6,073 nucleotides of DNA. It comes from CAYNLX01 sp964441535. GTDB taxonomy: Bacteria; Bacillota_I; Bacilli_A; RF39; UBA660. The notes beneath the pieces were generated by a model. The model was not told where the DNA came from and ran no database searches. It saw only the letters and a list, made by a program, of their open reading frames with translations. Positions 1 to 5,186 of the stretch are shown piece by piece. The stretch's first letter is position 1. Each line of letters starts with the position of its first letter. The stretch lies in assembly GCA_964441535.1 (NCBI GenBank), contig CAYTXQ010000047.1, positions 1-6,073 of the forward strand, given 5' to 3'. Made by a program: the position numbers and the translations under genes.

Positions 1-74
1 ATTTGAAAGGCTATTCAAAATTAAATAAAAAAGATTTAATAAAATTAATAAAGAAAAATAAAAATATCAAGTGA
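1..74 (+). CDS. C-terminal tail of an unidentified protein (partial, 5' end outside window)
   Basis: An open frame enters from the left edge (first whole codon at 3) and stops with TGA at 72-74. It encodes LKGYSKLNKKDLIKLI followed by a lysine/asparagine-rich tail. The pattern GYSKLxKxDLIxLI resembles the short helix-turn-helix of SAP or Rho-N-type nucleic-acid-binding modules, which often sit at protein termini. Only 23 residues are visible, so the whole protein cannot be named. The other two forward frames close by position 28, and the stop lies in the loop of a terminator hairpin, as expected for a real gene end. That this is coding is fairly likely; the SAP/Rho-N assignment is tentative. 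Confidence 0.5.
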   Translation, partial: LKGYSKLNKKDLIKLIKKNKNIK

Positions 75-89
75 GTTTGATATTTTTTT
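60..89 (+). terminator. Rho-independent terminator of the upstream gene
   Basis: A perfect 11-bp A+T-rich stem (60-70 pairing with 77-87, core ATATCAA/TTGATAT) encloses a 6-nt loop and runs into a T tract (83-89). The TGA stop of the upstream gene (72-74) is in the loop, so the terminator is partly inside the coding sequence. It separates that gene from the ABC transporter promoter. Confidence 0.7.
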
Positions 90-130
90 ATCATTAATAT
101 TATATCATAAAATTAGTGATTATTAAAGAC

Positions 131-159
131 TTAAAATTAACAAAAATAATTGTTATAAT
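131..159 (+). promoter_or_regulatory. Vegetative-type promoter for the ABC transporter gene
   Basis: A perfect TATAAT -10 (154-159) is preceded by TG one base upstream (151-152), forming an extended -10. A weak -35, TTAAAA (131-136), lies 17 bp upstream. The predicted transcription start is near 166, directly at the Shine-Dalgarno, leaving about 14 nt of leader before the ATA start at 180. Confidence 0.6.
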
Positions 160-165
160 ATTCGT

Positions 166-174
166 AGAGGTGAG
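166..174 (+). promoter_or_regulatory. Ribosome binding site that fixes the ATA start of the ABC gene
   Basis: AGAGGTGAG lies 5 nt before ATA at 180. An in-frame TGA at 171-173 rules out any start further upstream. The codons in this frame from 174 to 191 are GAT, TTT, ATA, AAA, AAG and AAT, so ATA is the only initiator-like codon at usable spacing. The ATG at 190 is in another frame and opens only a 3-codon frame (M-K-L-stop). Confidence 0.6.
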
Positions 175-179
175 ATTTT

Positions 180-1913
180 ATAAAAAAGAATGAAACTTTA
201 ACTAATATAATTAGAACATGGAAATATGCAAAAAATCAAAAAAAGCCCTTAATAATTTATTTTACTACATCATTATTATTAAGTGTTATTAGTGCTGTAA
301 CACCTATTTTAGCAGCAAAGCAGTTATTAAAATTATCAGGCAACTCACTTAAAGAATTGTTTGTTATAAGTTTAATTGTATTTGGAGTAGAAATTGCAAG
401 AAATATAATTAGATATATTGCTAATAAATTTAGTCAGGTATTTTTTAGAGAAACAACATTACAATTACAAAATGATGTTGCAAAAAAATTGATTAATTTA
501 GAAACAGAAATAATCGATAAAAATTCATCTGGAGTTTTTATAGAACGTATAATTAACGATACAAATGAAATTTCAAATATATTTGGTCAAATAAATAATG
601 CTGTTATAGGAATAGTAACAAATATTGGTATTTTAATTGCAATTTTTATTATAAACAAATATATATTTTTATTTTTTGCTGTTTCATTAATTTTTTTATT
701 CTGGTTTAAGAAACTTCGAATGAAATATTATTATATTTTAGACAAAGAATATAGAAAATTAAGAGAAAAAAATACTAGTATGTTAACTGAACTTATTAGA
801 GGTCTTAAAGATATTAAGGTTTTAAATGCCGGTTCCTCTTTTATGCAAAAAATGTTTGGTCAGTTATTTGAATCAAATCAAAAGCGTTATGAAATGAGCA
901 AGACAGATAGAAAATATGTTTTTGTTTCAGGTTCAATTCAAGATTTAATGGTATTATTATTTATAATATTAGGTATAAGTCTCGTACAAAAAAATATGCT
1001 GTCTATTGCTAATTTTGTTATATTATTTATGTATAGAGACAGAGTATATATGTTACTTAATAATTTAACTCAGCTTGTTGAAATATTAAAAAAATTTGAT
1101 GTTTCTGCAAATAGAGTATTTGAACTTGAAGATGATGAAAAATATCCAAAAGAAAAATTTGGAGATATAACACTTAAAAAAATAAGTGGCAATTTTGAAT
1201 TTAAAAATGTAAGTTTTGAATATAAAGAAAATATAACAGTTTTAGATAATATTAATTTAAAAATTAATGCTAACGAAACAATTGCGTTTGTAGGTAAAAG
1301 TGGTTCTGGCAAGTCAACTATTTTTAATCTTATAACAAAACTTTATCATACAAGTAAAGGAGAAATATTAATAGATGATGTTAATATTAATAAGTTGGAT
1401 AAAAAGAGCATTCGTAATAATATAACTATTATAACTCAATCTCCGTATATATTTAATTTTTCAATTAAAGAGAACCTTAAGATAGTAAACAGCAATATAA
1501 CTGATAAAGAAATGATAAAAGCTTGTAAACTTGCTTGTTTACATGATTTTATAATGGAACTACCAGATAAGTATGATACAGTAGTTGGTGAAGGTGGAGT
1601 AATGTTATCTGGAGGAGAACGTCAAAGACTGGCAATAGCAAGAGCACTTCTTAAAAAAAGTGAAATAATTTTATTTGATGAAGCAACAAGCTCATTAGAT
1701 AATCAAACTCAAAGAGATATTCAACAAGCTATTAATAATATGAAAGGCGAATATACTATTCTTATTATTGCTCATCGTTTGTCAACGGTAATAAATAGTG
1801 ATCGTATTATTGTAATTGATAATGGTAAAGTAGTAGCACAAGGCACTCATAAAGAATTATATGAGAAAAATAATTTATATAAAAACTTGTACGAAAAAGA
1901 ACTAACTGAATAA
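180..1913 (+). CDS. ABC exporter half-transporter (membrane domain fused to ATPase), rare ATA start
   Basis: This is a 577-residue protein with the normal architecture and length of a type IV (MsbA/Sav1866-like) exporter half-molecule, which dimerises in the membrane and exports substrates using ATP. Six membrane segments are seen, roughly 24-46, 60-82, 142-159, 162-176, 255-269 and 277-293. The ATPase domain follows from about 339: A-loop Tyr348, Walker A GKSGSGKST (372-380), Q-loop Gln420, signature LSGGE (476-480), Walker B IILFDE (496-501), D-loop SLD (505-507) and switch His532. All catalytic residues are intact. The first acceptable NTG start is TTG at 357, but that has no Shine-Dalgarno and would remove TM1. 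The frame is open back to ATA 180, which gives a typical MKKNE start behind AGAGGTGAG. The gene has its own promoter and no partner half-transporter in view, so a homodimer is likely. The substrate cannot be inferred. Family: near certain; ATA start: likely. Confidence 0.93.
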   Translation: MKKNETLTNIIRTWKYAKNQKKPLIIYFTTSLLLSVISAVTPILAAKQLLKLSGNSLKELFVISLIVFGVEIARNIIRYIANKFSQVFFRETTLQLQNDVAKKLINLETEIIDKNSSGVFIERIINDTNEISNIFGQINNAVIGIVTNIGILIAIFIINKYIFLFFAVSLIFLFWFKKLRMKYYYILDKEYRKLREKNTSMLTELIRGLKDIKVLNAGSSFMQKMFGQLFESNQKRYEMSKTDRKYVFVSGSIQDLMVLLFIILGISLVQKNMLSIANFVILFMYRDRVYMLLNNLTQLVEILKKFDVSANRVFELEDDEKYPKEKFGDITLKKISGNFEFKNVSFEYKENITVLDNINLKINANETIAFVGKSGSGKSTIFNLITKLYHTSKGEILIDDVNINKLDKKSIRNNITIITQSPYIFNFSIKENLKIVNSNITDKEMIKACKLACLHDFIMELPDKYDTVVGEGGVMLSGGERQRLAIARALLKKSEIILFDEATSSLDNQTQRDIQQAINNMKGEYTILIIAHRLSTVINSDRIIVIDNGKVVAQGTHKELYEKNNLYKNLYEKELTE

Positions 1914-1924
1914 ATGCAGTTTAA

Positions 1925-1952
1925 TTTACTTTTTATTTGTCTGTGGTATAAT
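1925..1952 (+). promoter_or_regulatory. Promoter of the kinase-pair operon
   Basis: TATAAT (1947-1952), preceded by TG one base upstream (1944-1945), makes an extended -10. TTTACT (1925-1930) is a -35 with a 16-bp spacer, matching TTGACA at four of six positions. The predicted start is near 1959, at the AAGGTGG ribosome binding site, giving a leader of about 13 nt. Because the promoter sits in the short gap after the ABC gene, the kinase pair can be transcribed independently, although read-through is also possible since I see no strong terminator in the gap. Confidence 0.65.
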
Positions 1953-1971
1953 AAATAAGGTGGTAGTAATA

Positions 1972-2625
1972 ATGAAAATAGTAATAGGATTAGTTTTAGT
2001 TTATGCTTATGTATTTAGTATTTTAGGGTTAACAGGATTTTTAAAAAAGAAATTTAATATAAGTGATAATAGTTCTAGAAAGATTGTTCATGTAATGGTT
2101 TCTTTCTGCTTTCTAATTACTTATTATTTTTTAGGATATAGTTGGTTTGGAGTTATTCCTCCATTTTCCTTTGTAATTTTGAATTATATATCATATAAAA
2201 AAGATACGTTTAATATGATGGAAATTCATGAAGGAGAAAAAACTTTAGGTACAGTTTATTATGCTATAAGTTTTTTCATACTAGCGGTAATATCATGTGT
2301 ATATAATAATTTTATGATTCCTTATGGCATAGGAGTATTCTGTATGGCTTTTGGAGATGGATTTGCTGCTATAGTTGGTAGATTTTTTGTGAAATATAAT
2401 ATAAAATTAATAAATAATAAAACACTAGCAGGTACTTTAACAACTTTTATATTCTCATTTGGAGTGGCTTTAATAATGAATTATATATTTAAAATTGATT
2501 ACAATATAATTGAAATAACTTTAATAGGTATTGCTAGTGCTTTGTTAGAATTATGCAGTGCTAAAGGTTATGATAATTTAACAGTACCATTATTTACAGC
2601 ATTAATTTCTTATGTGTTGTTGTAG
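1972..2625 (+). CDS. Dolichol/phytol kinase-like integral membrane protein (VTE5/SEC59-like)
   Basis: This 217-residue, mostly hydrophobic protein has about six or seven membrane segments. It carries the hallmarks of the polyprenol kinase/CDP-diglyceride synthase-like superfamily: RKIVH (36-40), EKTLGT (89-94), GDGFAAIVGR (128-137), KTLAGT (150-155) and a late acidic/DNL motif (E193, DNL 201-203). Characterised relatives are plant VTE5 phytol kinase and yeast Sec59 dolichol kinase, which phosphorylate long isoprenoid alcohols using CTP or another NTP. The length is close to that of bacterial VTE5-like proteins. ATG 1972 is chosen over the in-frame GTG at 1960 because that GTG is inside the Shine-Dalgarno AAGGTGG (1957-1963), 8 nt before the ATG. 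The DUF92-family gene follows after 9 nt. The likely role is polyprenol or prenol phosphorylation; the actual alcohol (farnesol, geranylgeraniol or a longer polyprenol) is unknown. Phosphatidate cytidylyltransferase activity is an alternative within the superfamily. Confidence 0.82.
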   Translation: MKIVIGLVLVYAYVFSILGLTGFLKKKFNISDNSSRKIVHVMVSFCFLITYYFLGYSWFGVIPPFSFVILNYISYKKDTFNMMEIHEGEKTLGTVYYAISFFILAVISCVYNNFMIPYGIGVFCMAFGDGFAAIVGRFFVKYNIKLINNKTLAGTLTTFIFSFGVALIMNYIFKIDYNIIEITLIGIASALLELCSAKGYDNLTVPLFTALISYVLL

Positions 2626-2634
2626 GAGGATTTT

Positions 2635-3411
2635 ATGAATTATTTAATATCCATAATATTATGTTCTTTAGTAATTTTGTTTGTTTTATATAAAAGGCTT
2701 TTAACTATTAAAGCTACTATTTTTTCAGTATTATGTGCAGCAATAGTTATATATGTTGCTAATTTAAGAGGTTTAATTATGTTGTTAGCAACCTTTTTAT
2801 TATTAGAGATTGCTGATAAGATATCTAAAATTTTTAGAAAAGAAGAAGATGATATTACAGCAAAGACAGGTAGAAGAGATAGTGTTCAAATAATAGCAAA
2901 TATTGGAGTTGCAGTAACTATGATAATACTTTATTATTTAACTAAAAACGAAATATATTTAATAGCTTATGGAGTCTCATTAGCAGAATCTTTATCAGAT
3001 AGTTTTGCATCTGATTTAGGTATGTTACACAAAGGTAAATTTTATGATGTTTTTACATTTAAAGAAAGTAAAAAAGGACTTTCAGGAGTAATATCAATAT
3101 TTGGATTATTCTGGTCTTTTATAGGAGCTTTTCTTATAGGAATAATATTTTGTTTAGTCTTTAATAAATATTTTTATTTGTCATTTTTTATAGCACTTTT
3201 AGGTTTCTTAGGGGCTTATTTTGATAGTATATTGGGATGCCTAATTCAAGTAAAATATAAATGTTCTAAATGTAAAAAAATAACAGAGAAAAAAATTCAT
3301 TGTAATGTAAAAACAGAATATTATAGTGGTAATAAAATCATAGATAATGATGTAGTTAATTTCTTAAGTAATGTTATAATTACTATGATAGCATTATTAA
3401 TATTAAAATAA
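2635..3411 (+). CDS. DUF92/TMEM19/VTE6-like membrane protein, probable prenyl-phosphate kinase
   Basis: This 258-residue polytopic membrane protein contains the ordered motifs of the DUF92 family: KTGRRDSVQIIAN (77-89), ESLSDSFASDLG (118-129), KKGLSGVIS (146-154), GAYFDSILGCLIQ (193-205) and DNDVVNFLSN (237-246). Between the last two is the family's cysteine segment, C210xxC213 with C223, which may bind metal. The plant member VTE6 is a phytyl-phosphate kinase, adding the second phosphate after VTE5. Coupling to the upstream gene is tight: AGGAGGA (2624-2630) overlaps that gene's TAG stop and lies 4 nt before ATG 2635. The pairing suggests conversion of a prenyl phosphate to a prenyl diphosphate. 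Family membership is clear from the motifs; the activity here is inferred from VTE6 and the neighbour. No truncation or missing motif is seen. Confidence 0.85.
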   Translation: MNYLISIILCSLVILFVLYKRLLTIKATIFSVLCAAIVIYVANLRGLIMLLATFLLLEIADKISKIFRKEEDDITAKTGRRDSVQIIANIGVAVTMIILYYLTKNEIYLIAYGVSLAESLSDSFASDLGMLHKGKFYDVFTFKESKKGLSGVISIFGLFWSFIGAFLIGIIFCLVFNKYFYLSFFIALLGFLGAYFDSILGCLIQVKYKCSKCKKITEKKIHCNVKTEYYSGNKIIDNDVVNFLSNVIITMIALLILK

Positions 3412-3436
3412 AAAAGTGAAAGATTTTCACTTTTTT
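3410..3436. terminator. Bidirectional terminator shared by the kinase operon and cotJ operon
   Basis: A perfect 12-bp stem (3410-3421 with 3425-3436, core AAAAAGTGAAA/TTTCACTTTTT) with a 3-nt loop is flanked by A and T tracts, so it has a U-rich 3' arm on either strand. The + strand TAA stop (3409-3411) touches its left edge, and the - strand cotJC stop (TGA, 3429-3427) lies within the right arm. One element therefore ends both convergent operons. Confidence 0.8.
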
Positions 3437-3987
3437 AAATTCTTTTCATAGTATTCAAATAAAGATTTAAATCTTATATAGTGAATTATTTCTCTTTGTC
3501 TTAAAAATAATAAAGGTGCTATTATATCTGGATCTTCAGCCATATTTATTAAATTTTCATATGTAGCTCTTGCTTTTTGTTCAGCAGCCATATCTTCAGC
3601 TAAATCTGCTAATGGATCTGCTGTAGACTGAAAAGTTGATGCTGAGAAAGGAACTCCATTAGAGTCAGTAGGAAATATAGCTCTATTATGTTCAACATAA
3701 GTAGAACCTAATCCTGCTTCTTCTAACTCTTTAACAGTAGCATTTCTAGTTAATTGATGAACCATTGTACAAATCATTTCACAATGACCGAATTCTTCAG
3801 TAGCGATATCATTTAATAAAGCTTTTCCTTTATCATCAGGCATAGTGAATTTCTGAGAAAAATATCTTATTGTGGCACCTAATTCTCCATTTGGACCTCC
3901 AAATTGAGTTATTAAGTATTTAGCCATTCTTAAATCTTTTTTCTTTATATTTACAGGATATGCTAATTTTTTATTATAACTAAACAT
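3427..3987 (-). CDS. cotJC: CotJC, manganese-catalase-type spore coat protein
   Basis: This 186-residue protein of the manganese catalase family begins MFSYNKKLAYPV, like Bacillus CotJC (MWVYEKKLQYPV). The di-manganese ligands are in their expected places: Glu35 (GGPNGELGA), Glu65 and His68 (ATEEFGH), Glu136 (AAEQKAR) and His169 (REIIH). Catalase activity (hydrogen peroxide to water and oxygen) is therefore plausible. In Bacillus subtilis CotJC is made in the mother cell during sporulation and incorporated into the coat with the other CotJ proteins. The frame is open to an ATG at 4032, but the 15 extra residues encoded there match nothing in the family, overlap the end of the fusion gene and lack a good ribosome site. 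The chosen ATG (3987) has AAGGAAG 8 nt upstream and overlaps the previous gene's stop by 8 nt, implying translational coupling. Length is near that of CotJC; some other manganese catalases carry a longer C-terminus. Confidence 0.93.
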   Translation of the reverse strand: MFSYNKKLAYPVNIKKKDLRMAKYLITQFGGPNGELGATIRYFSQKFTMPDDKGKALLNDIATEEFGHCEMICTMVHQLTRNATVKELEEAGLGSTYVEHNRAIFPTDSNGVPFSASTFQSTADPLADLAEDMAAEQKARATYENLINMAEDPDIIAPLLFLRQREIIHYIRFKSLFEYYEKNLKK

Positions 3988-4423
3988 TATTAGCACTTCC
4001 TTCCCATGGCCATGGACCTTTGACCCAATCAAAACTATTCATATTACCCATTAGACTTAATGGACCATATTTACTTTCCCACATATTTACATATTTCTTG
4101 TATTCACTAACATATTTTTTAAAGAGAGTAAAAGCTTCTTTATCATCTTTGTTTAAATCTAGATATAAATTTAATTCATTAACTGCAAAATCATATTCAT
4201 ATATTTTTAACAATATTGCTTCTTTTTCAGTAGTAGGTTCTATATTACGAATTATATAGTCTTTATAAGGATCAAAAGAATCTTTAAATAAATTTCCTCT
4301 TAAAAGACCTTCTTTCGGACTATAGAATCTATTACTTGATTGATAGTCGTATATCAAAGTATCATCACTCATAGATTTTCCATTTATAAAAATATCTAGA
4401 AAATTATCATCATTAAATAACAT
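3980..4423 (-). CDS. cotJB: CotJA-CotJB fusion spore coat protein
   Basis: This 147-residue protein combines two coat modules normally encoded by separate genes. Residues about 33-56 (FYSPKEGLLRGNLFKDSFDPY) resemble the CotJA core, with a spacing of the type SPEEAL-x-GTLFPEL-x-PY. Residues about 65-142 are CotJB-like: a helical stretch with IYEYDFAVNELNLYLDLN (74-91), KYGPL (118-122) and the C-terminal WVKGPWPWEG (133-142). In Bacillus subtilis the CotJA and CotJB proteins, with CotJC, form a coat-associated set made under mother-cell control. No internal stop or start separates the modules here, and the operon goes directly on to cotJC with an 8-nt overlap. The start is ATG 4423 with a perfect AGGAGG 7 nt upstream. 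Residues 1-30 are acidic and not recognised. CotJB identity is firm; the CotJA half rests on a short motif. Confidence 0.88.
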   Translation of the reverse strand: MLFNDDNFLDIFINGKSMSDDTLIYDYQSSNRFYSPKEGLLRGNLFKDSFDPYKDYIIRNIEPTTEKEAILLKIYEYDFAVNELNLYLDLNKDDKEAFTLFKKYVSEYKKYVNMWESKYGPLSLMGNMNSFDWVKGPWPWEGSANNV

Positions 4424-4441
4424 AAATTAACCTCCTAAAGT

Positions 4442-4449
4442 ATAGTATG
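4442..4449 (-). promoter_or_regulatory. Sporulation (sigma-E or sigma-K type) -10 element of the cotJ operon
   Basis: Read on the minus strand this is CATACTAT, close to the sigma-E -10 CATACAAT; with the next base it also fits the sigma-K form CATAnnnTA. It ends 18 nt before the cotJAB start codon, and the AGGAGG lies at 4436-4431. I cannot pick out a convincing -35, so the two sigma factors cannot be separated. Bacillus subtilis cotJ is sigma-E dependent. Confidence 0.5.
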
Positions 4450-4489
4450 TTATATAACCTAAGACAAAAAGGCGAAAGTCATTAAATAA

Positions 4490-4518
4490 TTTACAAACTT
4501 ATGTTTTTATGGTAAAAT
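4490..4518 (+). promoter_or_regulatory. Promoter of the thioredoxin-fold-like gene
   Basis: TTTACA (4490-4495) and TAAAAT (4513-4518) are separated by 17 bp, with TG one base before the -10 (extended -10). The predicted start is near 4525 and the leader is about 18 nt. It diverges from the cotJ promoter 40 bp away, so the two transcripts should not overlap. Confidence 0.65.
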
Positions 4519-4542
4519 TAAAATAGAAAGTAGGGTATACTA

Positions 4543-5076
4543 GTGAAAAAGAAAAATGAAAATAAAAACATTATTACTGCTAGAAGTTATATAACTACTT
4601 TGGTAATAGTAATAGGAATAATATTCCTATGTACATATTTTTTTAACTCATATCAATCTTATTTAAGAGAAAAGAATAAAACTTCCTATTTATCAAGAAC
4701 TATAGGAGAAGTTAAATATAAAGAAATAAATAAAGTACTTCTTGAAACTTCAGATGATTATTTTATATATGTAAGTTATATTAATCAGGATGAAATATTA
4801 AATTTAGAAAAAGATTTAAAAAAAATAATAGTAAAATATAATTTAGAATCAAGCATGTATTTTTTAAATGTAACAGACTTATATCAAAATCCAAATTTTT
4901 ATGAAGAACTTAATACTACTTTAGGTATTAAAGATAATAAAATAATTAAAGTACCAGCTATTGTATATTATAAGGATAAAAAAGTAGTATCAGTATTATC
5001 CAGTACAGATGTGAAAATTATTACAGCTAAAGATTTTGAAAATTTATTAAAAGAAAATAATATAAATAAAAAGTAA
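4543..5076 (+). CDS. Membrane-anchored thioredoxin-fold-like protein lacking CXXC
   Basis: This 177-residue protein has a lysine/asparagine-rich cytoplasmic N-terminus, one membrane anchor (about 17-35) and a soluble outer domain. Residues 73-150 read as a beta-alpha-beta-alpha-beta-beta pattern: strand YFIYVSY, helix 82-98, strand SMYFLNVTDL (104-113), helix 119-127, then VPAIVYYKDKKVV (137-149). The VP-AIV turn with a following strand pair resembles the cis-proline edge of thioredoxin folds. Where the CXXC active site should follow the first strand the sequence is YINQDE, and the only cysteine is in the membrane segment, so redox activity is not expected. Start GTG 4543 has AGGG (4532-4535) 7 nt upstream, and no ATG fits better. 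It has its own promoter and a following terminator-like hairpin, so it seems monocistronic. The role is unknown; a chaperone-like or partner-binding function is only a guess. Confidence 0.8.
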   Translation: MKKKNENKNIITARSYITTLVIVIGIIFLCTYFFNSYQSYLREKNKTSYLSRTIGEVKYKEINKVLLETSDDYFIYVSYINQDEILNLEKDLKKIIVKYNLESSMYFLNVTDLYQNPNFYEELNTTLGIKDNKIIKVPAIVYYKDKKVVSVLSSTDVKIITAKDFENLLKENNINKK

Positions 5077-5085
5077 AGAATAAGC

Positions 5086-5126
5086 AAAAAAGATTTGTAA
5101 ACATAAAGTAAAGCTTATCTTTTTTT
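5086..5126 (+). terminator. Probable weak terminator after the thioredoxin-like gene
   Basis: AAAAAAGAT (5086-5094) can pair with ATCTTTTTT (5117-5125), with a 22-nt loop and a U-rich 3' arm. A competing stem is ATAAGC (5080-5085) with GCTTAT (5113-5118). The stem is nearly all A-T and the loop is long, so termination may be leaky, allowing some read-through into the next gene. Confidence 0.4.
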
Positions 5127-5127
5127 A

Positions 5128-5165
<38 letters not shown>

Positions 5166-5186
5166 AGAGAGAAAGAGGGATAAAAA

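Noticed and set aside
1070..1312. 80-codon minus-strand open frame
   Set aside because: It is antisense to the ABC gene through the linker and Walker A region, has no ribosome site, and its serine/leucine-rich composition is what antisense of this coding sequence would produce.
1904..1940. Possible terminator after the ABC gene (AACTG/CAGTT then T-rich)
   Set aside because: The stem is only 5 bp and the T-rich stretch is interrupted, so it is too weak to call; read-through into the kinase operon is possible.
1960..1974. GTG at 1960 as start of the dolichol-kinase-like gene
   Set aside because: The GTG is part of the Shine-Dalgarno AAGGTGG serving ATG 1972; starting there would add four residues and leave no ribosome site.
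3988..4032. Upstream ATG (4032) as the cotJC start
   Set aside because: It adds 15 residues absent from CotJC proteins; the conserved N-terminus begins at ATG 3987, which has its own AAGGAAG.
4020..4259. 79-codon plus-strand open frame
   Set aside because: It is fully antisense to the CotJA-CotJB fusion gene, which has strong family motifs and a perfect AGGAGG; this frame has neither.
4450..4489. Operator or riboswitch in the divergent cotJ / thioredoxin-like gap
   Set aside because: Only a 3-bp GAC/GTC arm pair and AT-rich sequence are seen; there is no convincing inverted repeat or conserved RNA fold, and the predicted leaders are too short for a riboswitch.
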